From positions 2,666,001-2,730,000 of the forward strand of contig OY969884.1 in the NCBI GenBank assembly GCA_963704295.1: 64,000 nucleotides of DNA. Reading direction: 5' to 3'. The notes under the pieces were generated by a model. The model did not search any database and was not told the origin of the DNA. It was given only the letters and a program-made list of their open reading frames with translations. The DNA is from JACCVL01 sp963704295. GTDB lineage: Bacteria > Actinomycetota > Actinomycetes > Propionibacteriales > Nocardioidaceae. The position numbers were made by a program, and so were the translations under genes. Positions 8,878 to 17,082 of this stretch are shown piece by piece. Each line of letters opens with the position of its first letter. Position 1 is the stretch's first letter.

Positions 8878-9557
8878 GCGAGCCGGGCGCTCCGGCGCTC
8901 TGCGTCCTCGACGTCAACGAGACGCTCTCGGACATGTCGCCGCTGGCAGAGCGCTTCGAGCAGGTCGGGCTCGCGGGCCAGCAGGAGGCGTGGTTCGCCT
9001 CCGTGCTGCGCGACGGGTTCGCACTGTCCCTGGTGGGTGCGGCGCCGGTGTTCCGCGAGGTCGCCTCCGATCTGCTGCACAGCAGGTTGGCGGTGGCCGG
9101 GGTGACCGGCGACCAGGCCGACGACGCCGTCGCGACGGTGATCGCCGGCTTCGCCGAGCTGGCCCTGCACCCCGACGTCGCGCCCGGTCTGCGCCGACTG
9201 CACGAGGCGGGGGTCCGGCTGGTGCCGCTGACCAACGGCGCCACCGCCATGTCCGACCGGTTGTTCGACAGCGCCGGGCTGCTCCCGCTGCTGGAGCGCC
9301 GGCTCTCGGTGGAGGACGTCGGGCCGTGGAAACCGCACCCCGCGCCGTACGCGCACGCGCTGACGCAGAGCGGCGTCGAGGCCGGCGCCGCCATGCTCGT
9401 CGCGGTGCATCCCTGGGACCTCCAGGGAGCCCGGTCGGCCGGGTTGCGCACGGCCTGGATCCGCCGCGGGGCGGAGGAGTGGCCGGGCTGCTTCGAAGCT
9501 CCGGAGCTAGTCGCCTCGGGGCTCGACGACCTGGCCGCCCGGCTGCTCGACGACTGA
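8874..9557 (+). CDS. HAD superfamily hydrolase, haloacid dehalogenase type II-like
   Basis: 227 residues from a GTG that overlaps the ggt stop (GTGA). Motif I is LDVNETLSD with the nucleophile Asp, motif II is VPLTNGA, motif III Lys lies in PWKPHP, and motif IV in AVHPWDLQGARSAG, all as in (S)-2-haloacid dehalogenase-type HAD proteins. The helical cap sits between motifs I and II. Whether it dehalogenates, or is a phosphatase for a small metabolite, cannot be read from the sequence. Confidence 0.85.
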   Translation: MSEPGAPALCVLDVNETLSDMSPLAERFEQVGLAGQQEAWFASVLRDGFALSLVGAAPVFREVASDLLHSRLAVAGVTGDQADDAVATVIAGFAELALHPDVAPGLRRLHEAGVRLVPLTNGATAMSDRLFDSAGLLPLLERRLSVEDVGPWKPHPAPYAHALTQSGVEAGAAMLVAVHPWDLQGARSAGLRTAWIRRGAEEWPGCFEAPELVASGLDDLAARLLDD

Positions 9558-9579
9558 CGCGTCTTCCCGGGCGGGGGGG

Positions 9580-9933
9580 TCAGCCGGGTTGCTCCTTGGT
9601 CCGGTGCAGCAGCCAGTCCCGGTCGGTGCGGATCAGCGCGTACCGGGCCGGCTGCCGGCCGTGCAGGGTGAACACGAAGCGGCGCTCGTTGCGGTCGTGC
9701 TCCTCCCACCAGCCGGTGTCGGCGATCGACTTGTGCTCGTCGGTGTAGTCCAGGTGGTCCAGGTCGTGATCGGCGACCTCGACGGCCAGCCGGTCTTGCT
9801 TGGGGCTGGTCGGCAGGCCGCGCGGCAGCGCCCACGACCGCAGCACTCCGCCCTCCTCGAGCCGCAAGTCGTAGTGGTGCTGTGGCCGTTCGTGCTCGTG
9901 CAGCACGAACGCGGGCCGATCCGGTGCAGCCAT
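9580..9933 (-). CDS. Stand-alone LigD-type 3'-phosphoesterase domain protein
   Basis: 117 residues covering little more than one domain, the 3'-phosphoesterase (PE) module that trims 3' ends in bacterial LigD. Candidate Mn ligands and catalytic residues are in place: His14, His20, Asp22 (HHYDLRLE) and His56 (VADHDLDH). The frame extends upstream, but the ATG at 9933 is where PE homologues start. No ligase, polymerase or Ku gene is adjacent, so it would act alone or in trans. It is convergent with the HAD gene and divergent from dapF. Confidence 0.82.
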   Translation of the reverse strand: MAAPDRPAFVLHEHERPQHHYDLRLEEGGVLRSWALPRGLPTSPKQDRLAVEVADHDLDHLDYTDEHKSIADTGWWEEHDRNERRFVFTLHGRQPARYALIRTDRDWLLHRTKEQPG

Positions 9934-9999
9934 GGCGCGATGGTAAGGCGGCGGCGGACGTGCCGCGGGTGGCGAGCAGGGGCTCCGCGGCCCGGTCCG

Positions 10000-10005
10000 T
10001 ACCCT
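10000..10005 (+). promoter_or_regulatory. Probable -10 box of dapF, leaderless type
   Basis: TACCCT (TANNNT) ends 7 bases before the dapF ATG, so the message would start at or next to the codon. No Shine-Dalgarno sequence is seen. Confidence 0.38.
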
Positions 10006-10012
10006 GTCGGCG

Positions 10013-10903
10013 ATGACCTCCTCCGACGGACCGGGCTTCGCCTGGGCGAAGGGGCACGGCACCGAGAACGACTTCGTGCTGCTGCCCGATCCCGACGCGT
10101 CCGTGCACGGGAGCCTGCGCACCGCTGCGGACGAGGCGTTCGTCGCCGCGGTTTGCCACCGGCGCCGCGGGCTGGGCGCCGACGGGGTGATCCGGGTGGT
10201 GCGCGCGGTGGCGCTGGCCGAGGCCCACGGTGTGCCGGAGGCCGAGCGGGCGGTCGCCGACGGCGCGGAGTGGTTCATGGACTACCGCAACGCCGACGGC
10301 TCGGTGAGCGAGATGTGCGGCAACGGCGTCCGGGTGCTGGTGCAGTGGCTGCTGGCGGCGGGATGGGTGGACGAGCACGGCCCCTGGCGGATCGGCACCC
10401 GGGGCGGGACCCGGCTGGTCGAGCCGAGCGACGGTGGCCGGTTCAGCACCGAGATGGGGCCGGTTCGCGGACTGCCGACCAGCGAGATCGGCGTGGGGGA
10501 GCGGCGCTGGCAGGCGGTGGGCGTCGACGTCGGCAACCCGCACGCGGTCGTCCGGGTCGCCGACGTCGCCGAGGCTGGTCGGTTGACCGACGGTCCCAGC
10601 CACGACCCCGCGGTCTATCCCGACGGTGTCAACGTCGAGTTCGTCGCTCCGGTGGCGGAGCGGCACGTGCGGATGCGGGTACACGAGCGTGGTTCCGGCG
10701 AGACGCGCTCGTGCGGCACCGGCGCGGTGGCGGCGGCGGTCCTCGCCGAGCAGCTCGCCGGTGCGCCGGACCGGCCCGCGACCTACCGGGTCGACCTGCC
10801 CGGGGGTCGGCTCGACGTCACCCTGCGCGCCGACGGCCACGCCGTGCTCACCGGACCGGCCGAGCTGGTGGCGAGCGGGACGATGCGGTGGATCGGCCGC
10901 TGA
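10013..10903 (+). CDS. dapF: Diaminopimelate epimerase
   Basis: Converts LL- to meso-diaminopimelate for lysine and peptidoglycan. 296 residues. The two catalytic cysteines are Cys102 (SEMCGNGVR) and Cys234 (TRSCGTGA), which act as the thiol/thiolate pair. The N-terminal GHGTENDFVLLPD is a variant of the family start, with a short insertion of about 10 residues around 64-74. It lies upstream of hflX as in mycobacteria. Confidence 0.96.
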   Translation: MTSSDGPGFAWAKGHGTENDFVLLPDPDASVHGSLRTAADEAFVAAVCHRRRGLGADGVIRVVRAVALAEAHGVPEAERAVADGAEWFMDYRNADGSVSEMCGNGVRVLVQWLLAAGWVDEHGPWRIGTRGGTRLVEPSDGGRFSTEMGPVRGLPTSEIGVGERRWQAVGVDVGNPHAVVRVADVAEAGRLTDGPSHDPAVYPDGVNVEFVAPVAERHVRMRVHERGSGETRSCGTGAVAAAVLAEQLAGAPDRPATYRVDLPGGRLDVTLRADGHAVLTGPAELVASGTMRWIGR

Positions 10904-11017
10904 CCGGCGGCGCGCCGGAAACCCGGGTGATCGCAGCGGCCGGGCGTGGGACCATCGCCGGGCATGCCGCGAAAGCCGCGGAACATGCCCAGCCCCCGAC
11001 GCGTTGAGGTTCTGCGT

Positions 11018-12526
11018 ATGACATCTGCGTTCCCGCACGAGCCGGAGCTCGAAGACTTCGACGAGCTGGACCCGCTCGACGACATCGAACTGTCAGACGG
11101 CGACCCCGATGCCGCTGACCTCCCGGCCGGCCGGCACGGCGTGGAACGCGACCCGGCCGCCGGTGAGCTCGACCTCGAGGACCGGCAGGCGCTGCGCCGG
11201 GTGGCCAGCCTGTCCACCGAGCTCGAGGACATCTCGGAGGTCGAGTACCGCCGGCTCCGGCTGGAGCGGGTGGTCCTGGTCGGCGTGTGGACCGGCCGGA
11301 ACACCACCGCCGCGGAGAACTCGCTGGCCGAGCTCAAGCTGCTCGCCGAGACCGCCGGCTCGCAGGTGCTCGAGGCGCTGCTGCAGCGGCGGCAGCGGCC
11401 CGACCCCGCCACGTACGTCGGGCGCGGCAAGGTCGAGGCGCTGCGCGAGGCCGTGCGGGCCAGCGGAGCGGACACCGTCATCTGCGACGGTGAGCTGACA
11501 CCCAGCCAGCTGCGTAACCTGGAGGACAGGGTCAAGGTCAAGGTGGTCGACCGGACCGCACTGATCCTCGACATCTTCGCCCAGCACGCCAAGTCCGCCG
11601 AGGGCAAGGCCCAGGTGGAGCTGGCCCAGCTGCAGTACCTCACCCAGCGGCTCCGCGGCTGGGGCGGCAACCTGTCCCGCCAGGCCGGTGGTCGGGTCGG
11701 TGTCCAAGGCGGCGGCATCGGCGGTCGCGGCCCCGGCGAGACCAAGCTGGAGACCGACCGGCGGCGGATCAACACCAAGATCGCCCGGCTGCGCCGCGAG
11801 CTGACGGCGATGCGGGTCACGCGGGACACCAAGAAGTCCGAGCGCCGGCGGCGCGAGGTGCCGTCGGTGACCATCGCCGGCTACACCAACGCCGGCAAGT
11901 CGTCGCTGCTCAACCGGCTCACCGGCGCCGGCGTGCTGGTCCAGGATGCGCTGTTCGCCACCCTGGACCCGACCACCCGTCGGGCGCAGACGGCGGACGG
12001 GCGCGTGTACACGCTGAGCGACACCGTCGGCTTCGTCCGGCACCTGCCGCACCAGCTGGTCGAGGCGTTCCGCTCCACGCTGGAGGAGGTGGGGGACTCC
12101 GATCTCGTGCTGCACGTTGTCGACGGGACACATCCCGACCCGGAGGGCCAGCTGGCCGCCGTGCGCGAGGTCTTGGCCGAGATCGAGGCCGACCACGTGC
12201 CCGAGATCGTGGTGGTGAACAAGTCCGACGCCGCCGACCCGATGGTGCTGGCCCGGCTGCGAGCCCGCGAGCCGCACGCCGTGGTGTGCTCGGCGCACAC
12301 CGGCGACGGCATCGACGCGCTGCTGGCCGCGATCGAGCAGGACCTGCCGCGCCCGCAGGTCGAGGTGCGGGTGCTGCTGCCGTACGAGCGTGGTGACCTG
12401 CTGTCCCAGGTGCACACGTCCGGCGAGGTGCTGGCCCTGGAGCACACCGCCGACGGAACCGCGGTGCGGGCTCGGGTGAACGCCGGACTCGCCGGCGCTC
12501 TTGAGGCCTACGCCGCCACCCCCTAA
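11018..12526 (+). CDS. hflX: Ribosome-associated GTPase HflX
   Basis: Obg-HflX GTPase that splits or rescues stalled 70S ribosomes. 502 residues from the ATG at 11018; an in-frame ATG at 10985 is also possible. An acidic N-terminal tail (about 1-40) precedes the HflX domain (GRGKVEALREAV), a glycine-rich linker (GGIGGRGPGETKLETDRR), and the G domain with G1 GYTNAGKSS near 288, G2/G3 DPTTRR and DTVGF, and G4 NKSD. It is the last gene of the dapF-hflX unit and is followed by the largest cluster of interspersed repeats. Confidence 0.95.
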   Translation: MTSAFPHEPELEDFDELDPLDDIELSDGDPDAADLPAGRHGVERDPAAGELDLEDRQALRRVASLSTELEDISEVEYRRLRLERVVLVGVWTGRNTTAAENSLAELKLLAETAGSQVLEALLQRRQRPDPATYVGRGKVEALREAVRASGADTVICDGELTPSQLRNLEDRVKVKVVDRTALILDIFAQHAKSAEGKAQVELAQLQYLTQRLRGWGGNLSRQAGGRVGVQGGGIGGRGPGETKLETDRRRINTKIARLRRELTAMRVTRDTKKSERRRREVPSVTIAGYTNAGKSSLLNRLTGAGVLVQDALFATLDPTTRRAQTADGRVYTLSDTVGFVRHLPHQLVEAFRSTLEEVGDSDLVLHVVDGTHPDPEGQLAAVREVLAEIEADHVPEIVVVNKSDAADPMVLARLRAREPHAVVCSAHTGDGIDALLAAIEQDLPRPQVEVRVLLPYERGDLLSQVHTSGEVLALEHTADGTAVRARVNAGLAGALEAYAATP

Positions 12527-12535
12527 CCCCCACTC

Positions 12536-12784
12536 CACGATCCGCGACTTTTGCAGGGCGGCCCACGCCCCCACCCCCTCACTCCACGATCCGCGACTTT
12601 TGCAGGCCGGCCCACGCCCCCACGCCCCCACGATCCGCGCGTTTTGCCCGGGGCATGGCGAGCCGCGCGCGGCAGAAGTCGCGGATCGCGGCCGGGGGGC
12701 GGCAGAAGCCGCGGATCGCGGCCGGAGGGGGCTGCAAAAGTCGCCGATCGCGGCCGGAGGGGGCTGCAAAAGTCGCGGATCGCG
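12536..12784. repeat. Interspersed repeat block C: three forward then four inverted copies
   Basis: Forward copies at 12536-12556, 12585-12605 and 12629-12647 (the last diverged: GCGCGTTTTGC). Inverted copies at 12672-12690, 12702-12720, 12732-12752 and 12764-12784. The 318-base gap between hflX and the helicase gene is almost wholly this array, and no other gene is seen in it. The transcript can fold into one long hairpin or several alternative ones. Confidence 0.82.
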
Positions 12785-12832
12785 GCCCGAGCGGGGGTGG
12801 GGACAACGCGGTGTTCGGGGGGGACGGGCGGA

Positions 12833-12838
12833 TAGCGT
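12833..12838 (+). promoter_or_regulatory. Probable -10 box of the DinG-type helicase gene, leaderless type
   Basis: TAGCGT ends 6 bases before the GTG at 12845. No ribosome binding site is visible, which fits leaderless initiation. It lies directly after repeat block C, so read-through from hflX should be blocked for this promoter to matter. Confidence 0.38.
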
Positions 12839-12844
12839 GGGGCG

Positions 12845-15073
12845 GTGACCGAGACCGGCGCTCCGCTCGCGGGACCCGACGTCTCGGCCGGTTCCGTGCA
12901 CCGCGTACTGCACGCGGCGGTCGCGTCGTTCGGCGGCACGGAGCGGCCCGGCCAGGTCCGGATGGCCGAGGCGGTCGCGGACGCGCTGCACGACCGCGAG
13001 CACCTGCTCGTCCAGGCCGGGACCGGCACCGGCAAGTCCCTGGGGTACCTCGTCCCCGCCCTGCTGCACGCCAAGCCGGTCGTGGTGGCCACGGCGACGC
13101 TCGCCCTGCAGCACCAGCTCGTGCAGCGGGACCTTCCGGCGCTGGTCGCCGGCGCCGCCGCCGAGCTCGGGCCCGACGTCGTCGGCAGCCCCGATGCCGA
13201 GAAGTCCACCGGGCCGCGGCCGTACGCGGTGCTCAAGGGCCGCTCGAACTTCGCCTGCCTGCACCGGGTCCGCGAGGGCGCGCCGGACGACACCGGCACC
13301 CTGGTCGAGATCCCGAGCGGCAGCCTGGGCGCCGAGGTGGTCGAGCTCCGCGGCTGGGCCGAAGAGCAGGCCGAGTCCACCGGGCCCGGTGACCGGGACG
13401 CCGCGCCCGCGCACACCGACAAGGCGTGGGCCCAGGTCTCCGTGCACGCTCGCGAGTGCTTGGGCGCCCAGCGCTGCCCGTACGCGGAGGAGTGCTTCGC
13501 CGAGCGGGCCCGGGACCGGGCGATGCAGGCCCAGGTGGTGGTCACCAACCACGCGCTGCTGGCGATCGACGCGATCGACGGCGTGCCGATGCTGCCCGAG
13601 CACGGCGCGGTGGTGGTGGACGAGGCGCACGAGCTCGTCGCCCGGGTGACCCAGGCAGCCACCAAGGAGCTGTCCGGCTCGATGGTCGAGCGGGCCGCCC
13701 GGCGGGTGCGGGCCGCGGCCCGCACCGCCGCGGGCGCGGTGGAGGACGTGGCCGAGGCAGCGGCTTCGCTGGAGGAGGCGGGCGACGCGCTGCGCGATCT
13801 GCTGGACGAACTGCCCGGAGGCCGGATCGAGCAGCTGCCCGTACACGTCGCGGACATCCTCGTCCAGGTACGTGAGGCGGCCCGCGGGTGCCTGTCGGCG
13901 CTCGGCCGGCCCGCCGACGCCGAGCCGGGCGACGGTGACGCCGTTCGCCAGCAGGCGCGCAGCGCCGCGGAGGAGGTGCGGGTCGTCGCCGAACGGATGG
14001 CGGCCGGGAGCGACCACGACGTGTTGTGGGTCAACGAGCGGGAGCGGTTCCGCGGTGGCAACGAGCTCCGGGTCGCACCGCTGGACGTTTCCGGTGCGCT
14101 CCGCGAGCGATTGTTCGGCCGCGCGCCCGTCATCCTGACCAGCGCGACCCTGCAGCTGGGTGGCGGGTTCGAACCGCTGGCCGCCTCCGTCGGGCTTCGT
14201 CCAGGTGACCGGCTGGACTCCGACTCCGCCACCGACGCCGCCGTGGCGCCGGACGTCGCCGCCGCCACCGACACCCCGGTGGTCGACGACGACGGCACCG
14301 ACGGCACCGACGGCACCGACGGCACCGACGGCACCGACGGCACCGAGAACGGCGAGGACGGCGAGGACGGCGATCTCCCGTGGGTGGACGCCGGTGCCGC
14401 CGCCGGGTGGCGGGCGCTCGACGTCGGCTCGCCCTTCGACTACGCCCGGCAGGCGATCTGTTACGTCGCCCGGCACCTGCCCCCACCCGGGCGAGACGGG
14501 CTCGGCCCGGCCCAGCTGGCGGAGATCACCGCCCTGGTCGAGGCCTCAGGAGGACGCACGCTGGGCCTGTTCTCGTCCCGGCGGGCGGCGGAGACCGCCG
14601 CGGAGCACGTCCGGGAGGCGCTTCCCGATCTCGAGGTGTGGTGCCAGGGGGAGGCACAGCTGCCGGAGCTGACCCGGCGCTTCATGGACGAGGAGCAGGC
14701 GAGTCTGTTCGGGACGCTCAGCCTGTGGCAGGGCATGGACCTGCCCGGTCGGACCTGCCAGCTGGTCATCATCGACCGGCTCCCGTTCCCCCGACCGGAC
14801 GACCCGCTGATGGGGGCCAGGCAGCGCGCCGTCGAGCGACACGGCGGCAACGGGTTCATGGCGGTCGCGGCCACGCATGCCGCGCTGCTGCTGGCTCAGG
14901 GCACGGGGCGGCTGGTGCGTCGCAGCGACGACCGCGGAGTCGTTGCGGTGCTGGATCCGAGGCTCGTCACGGCACGGTACGGACGCTTCCTGTCCGCGTC
15001 GCTGCCGCCGATGTGGCGGACCACCGACCGCGAGGTGGTGCTCGCCTCGCTGCGCCGGCTCGCCGTCGGCTGA
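12845..15073 (+). CDS. dinG: DinG-family ATP-dependent DNA helicase
   Basis: XPD/DinG-type 5'-3' helicase of superfamily 2, 742 residues. Walker A is GTGTGKS, motif II is VVDEAHEL, and motif VI lies in QGTGRLVRR. Four cysteines between motifs Ia and II (NFACLHR; CLGAQRCPYAEEC) sit where XPD-type enzymes hold a [4Fe-4S] cluster. A low-complexity acidic insert around residues 460-515 contains six DGT units from a 9-base tandem repeat. It is near lexA, but no SOS box is seen at its start, so damage induction is not shown. Confidence 0.9.
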   Translation: MTETGAPLAGPDVSAGSVHRVLHAAVASFGGTERPGQVRMAEAVADALHDREHLLVQAGTGTGKSLGYLVPALLHAKPVVVATATLALQHQLVQRDLPALVAGAAAELGPDVVGSPDAEKSTGPRPYAVLKGRSNFACLHRVREGAPDDTGTLVEIPSGSLGAEVVELRGWAEEQAESTGPGDRDAAPAHTDKAWAQVSVHARECLGAQRCPYAEECFAERARDRAMQAQVVVTNHALLAIDAIDGVPMLPEHGAVVVDEAHELVARVTQAATKELSGSMVERAARRVRAAARTAAGAVEDVAEAAASLEEAGDALRDLLDELPGGRIEQLPVHVADILVQVREAARGCLSALGRPADAEPGDGDAVRQQARSAAEEVRVVAERMAAGSDHDVLWVNERERFRGGNELRVAPLDVSGALRERLFGRAPVILTSATLQLGGGFEPLAASVGLRPGDRLDSDSATDAAVAPDVAAATDTPVVDDDGTDGTDGTDGTDGTDGTENGEDGEDGDLPWVDAGAAAGWRALDVGSPFDYARQAICYVARHLPPPGRDGLGPAQLAEITALVEASGGRTLGLFSSRRAAETAAEHVREALPDLEVWCQGEAQLPELTRRFMDEEQASLFGTLSLWQGMDLPGRTCQLVIIDRLPFPRPDDPLMGARQRAVERHGGNGFMAVAATHAALLLAQGTGRLVRRSDDRGVVAVLDPRLVTARYGRFLSASLPPMWRTTDREVVLASLRRLAVG
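14291..14344 (+). repeat. Tandem 9-base repeat inside the helicase gene
   Basis: Six exact copies of GACGGCACC encode (Asp-Gly-Thr)6, followed by two GGCGAGGAC units. The repeat lies in a flexible insert between the helicase lobes and keeps the reading frame whatever the copy number, so its length may vary between strains by slippage. Confidence 0.9.
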
Positions 15074-15130
15074 GCAGCCGCGTCGCATGGGTGGCCGAGC
15101 CATCGCCGCAACTGGAGCCCAGCCGCTCCA

Positions 15131-15412
15131 TCAACTGGAGCGCAACGCCTCGATCAGCTGCGACTTGGACATGGTCGAGCGGCCCTCGACGCCGAGCTGC
15201 TTGGCGCGCCCGTACAGCTCCTGTCGGGTCCACTCGTCGTACGCCGGCGACGACCCGCCGCGCTTGCCGACCTGACTGCGGGACGACCGGGCAGCGCTGT
15301 TGGCAATCCGGGCCGACTTGCCCTTGCTCTCGCCCTCGTCTCGGAGCTTCTCGTACAGCTCGGGGTCCTTGACGCTGGGTCCCGGGCCCCGCCGCTGGGA
15401 TTTCGCAGCCAC
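15131..15412 (-). CDS. Small DUF7218 / Rho-N-like (SAP-type) DNA-binding domain protein
   Basis: 93 residues from the GTG at 15412, chosen because an AGGAGG lies just upstream. An upstream ATG in frame lacks this. The middle carries GKSARIANSAARSSRSQVG and RGGSSPAYDEWT; the C-terminus (ELYGRAKQLGVEGRSTMSKS) is a helix-extension-helix like the Rho N-terminal/SAP motif that binds nucleic acid. The protein is very basic. It is probably a small chromatin or RNA-binding protein; its role is unknown. Convergent with the helicase gene. Confidence 0.8.
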   Translation of the reverse strand: MAAKSQRRGPGPSVKDPELYEKLRDEGESKGKSARIANSAARSSRSQVGKRGGSSPAYDEWTRQELYGRAKQLGVEGRSTMSKSQLIEALRSS

Positions 15413-15497
15413 GACGCCTCCTGTACCTGGTGGATCGGACGCCAGCCCATGATGCAACGACCGCGCCGGGGCGCAACCCGCCGGCCGGAGCCGGCGG

Positions 15498-16286
15498 TCA
15501 CACCCGCCGGAGCACCGCCACGACCTTGCCGAGGATGGTCGCCTGAGTTCCGTCGATCGGCTCGTAGGCTGGGTTGTGCGGCATCAGCCACGCGGTGCCG
15601 TCCCGGCGGCGAAGCGTCTTGACCGTCGCCTCGTCGTCCAGCAGCGCGGCCACGATCTCGCCGTTTTCCGCGTCCGGCTGCTGACGCACGACCACGAAGT
15701 CACCGTCACAGATCGCGGCGTCGACCATCGAGTCTCCGCGCACCTCCAGCATGAACAGCGCCCCCTCGCCGACCAGCTGGCGGGGGAGCGGCATCACCTC
15801 CTCGACGCGCTCCTCGGCGAGGATCGGGCCGCCGGCTGCGATCCGGCCCAGCACGGGGACGTAGGTGGCCGCCGGGCGTGCGTCGCCGCTGCCGGTCTCG
15901 TCGGACGGGGGCGGCGCGGGCGGTCCGGCCGCCGCCTGCGCCGCCTGCGCGGCCGCGTCGAGGGTCGCGTCGTCGGTCTGCTCTCTGGCCGGGATCAGCA
16001 CCTCCAGCGCCCGCGGTCGGTGCGGGTCGCGGCGGAGGAAGCCCTTCGCCTCGAGCGTCTTGAGCTGATGGGCCACCGAGCTGGAGCTGGTGAGGCCGAC
16101 CTGCTCGCCGATCTCCCGCACGCTCGGCGGGTAGCCGCGCAACTGCAGCGCGGCGCGAATCACCTCGAGCACCCGGCGCTGGCGAGGGGTGAGCCCGGCG
16201 GCATCGGGCGGGCCGTCCGGGAGCTCGCGCACCGCACCGCTGGCCGCAGGGGACTTCCCGGTGCCGCCGGACTTCGTCGCCGCCAT
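15498..16286 (-). CDS. lexA: SOS regulon repressor LexA
   Basis: Represses DNA-damage genes until RecA filaments trigger self-cleavage. 262 residues from the ATG at 16286; an open extension upstream runs through the SOS boxes and is not coding. N-terminal winged HTH (LTPRQRRVLEVI to about 95), a long Ala/Pro-rich linker (about 105-140), then the peptidase domain with the Ala151-Gly152 cleavage site (GRIAAGGPI), Ser186 (GDSMVDAA) and Lys223 (ATVKTL). Its own operators lie just upstream, so it is autoregulated. Confidence 0.97.
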   Translation of the reverse strand: MAATKSGGTGKSPAASGAVRELPDGPPDAAGLTPRQRRVLEVIRAALQLRGYPPSVREIGEQVGLTSSSSVAHQLKTLEAKGFLRRDPHRPRALEVLIPAREQTDDATLDAAAQAAQAAAGPPAPPPSDETGSGDARPAATYVPVLGRIAAGGPILAEERVEEVMPLPRQLVGEGALFMLEVRGDSMVDAAICDGDFVVVRQQPDAENGEIVAALLDDEATVKTLRRRDGTAWLMPHNPAYEPIDGTQATILGKVVAVLRRV

Positions 16287-16318
16287 GTCTGAGCTCCTCG
16301 CCGCTGCGTACGGGTCTG

Positions 16319-16493
16319 TTCGAACGTTGGTCGAACAGTAGTGCCGCTCACCGACACCGATCAAACACCTGTTCGAACGGCGTGTCCTGCCGCCCACTCG
16401 TCCGGCGGCTCGAACGCGTGTGCGATTCGGGCTTGCGACTGTCCGTGCCGTGGTGTTCACTTCGTACAGGTGTTCGATCGAACAGGCGTTCGG
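16319..16493. promoter_or_regulatory. Array of SOS (LexA) boxes between lexA and the LysM gene
   Basis: Actinobacterial/Bacillus-type LexA boxes follow TCGAACNNNNGTTCGA. Good matches: TCAAACACCTGTTCGA (16361-16376), TCGAACGCGTGTGCGA (16410-16425, one mismatch) and TCGAACAGGCGTTCGG (16478-16493, one mismatch). An overlapping perfect palindrome TGTTCGATCGAACA lies at 16471-16484, and a weak site TTCGAACGTTGGTCGAAC at 16319-16336. The sites serve both divergent genes; the two nearest lexA are likely for autorepression, and the 16478 site for the LysM gene. Confidence 0.8.
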
Positions 16494-16585
16494 ACGATGG
16501 CCGTCGCCGGCAGCCGGACTGTCGGTGGATCCCGATAGACAGCAGGTGACCCGCTCGTCGAGCTGGTCGTACGGAGGTAGAGAAA

Positions 16586-16990
16586 ATGAGCGCAGCAGTC
16601 CTGAGTCGCAGCCCGCACCGCACCACCGCTCCCCGGGTCTCTGGTGTGGGCGCTCGGCCCCGCTCGGCGCCGTCTCTGGCGTCCCCAGCGCGCTCCTCGG
16701 TGCGGCTGACCCGGCGGGGGCGGCTGCTCGTCTTCGTGTCCGTGCTGCTGATGCTGCTGGCCGCCGCGGTCGCGGTCGGCTCCTCCGTGGTGGCGACCAG
16801 CGGAGCCGGCGAGCCGATGCAGGTGCGCACGGTCACCGTGCAGCCGGGTCAGACGCTGTGGGACATCGCGCTCGCGTCCGGCGTCGGCGGCGATCCGCGA
16901 GACGCCGTGCACGAGATCGAGCAGCTCAACCACCTCGATGGCGCCGCCGTTCAGATCGGCCAGGCGCTGGACGTCCCGGTCGCCGGCTGA
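16586..16990 (+). CDS. SOS-linked LysM protein, cell-division suppressor type (YneA/ChiZ-like)
   Basis: 134 residues: a basic cytoplasmic start, one transmembrane segment (about 46-70, LLVFVSVLLMLLAAAVAV), then an extracytoplasmic LysM domain (about 78-131: VTVQPGQTLWDIALASG). It is divergent from lexA and preceded by SOS boxes and a GGAGG site. Same position and plan as YneA of Bacillus and Rv2719c (ChiZ) of Mycobacterium, which delay septation after DNA damage. The role is inferred from position and domains. Confidence 0.87.
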   Translation: MSAAVLSRSPHRTTAPRVSGVGARPRSAPSLASPARSSVRLTRRGRLLVFVSVLLMLLAAAVAVGSSVVATSGAGEPMQVRTVTVQPGQTLWDIALASGVGGDPRDAVHEIEQLNHLDGAAVQIGQALDVPVAG

Positions 16991-17012
16991 CCCCACCACG
17001 GCCTCCAAGGTC

Positions 17013-17062
17013 CACGATCCGCGACTTCTGCCGCTGCACCGGCGGCAAAAGTCGCGGATCGT
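17013..17062. terminator. Repeat pair forming a near-perfect hairpin between convergent genes
   Basis: A forward copy of the interspersed repeat (17013-17031) and an inverted copy (17044-17062) face each other over a 12-base loop. The stem is 19 base pairs with one T-A/C-A type mismatch. It lies between the stops of two convergent genes and is the clearest sign that this repeat family can act as a bidirectional terminator. There is no U-run, as usual in actinomycetes. Confidence 0.75.
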
Positions 17063-17082
17063 GAGCTTGGGGGGCGGGGGGG

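Noticed and set aside
12536..12784. CRISPR array
   Set aside because: Copies are in both orientations with irregular short spacing, no unique spacers of constant length and no cas genes.
15113..15130. Terminator between the DinG-type helicase and DUF7218 genes
   Set aside because: TGGAGC/GCTCCA gives only a 6-base stem abutting the stop codon; too weak to call.
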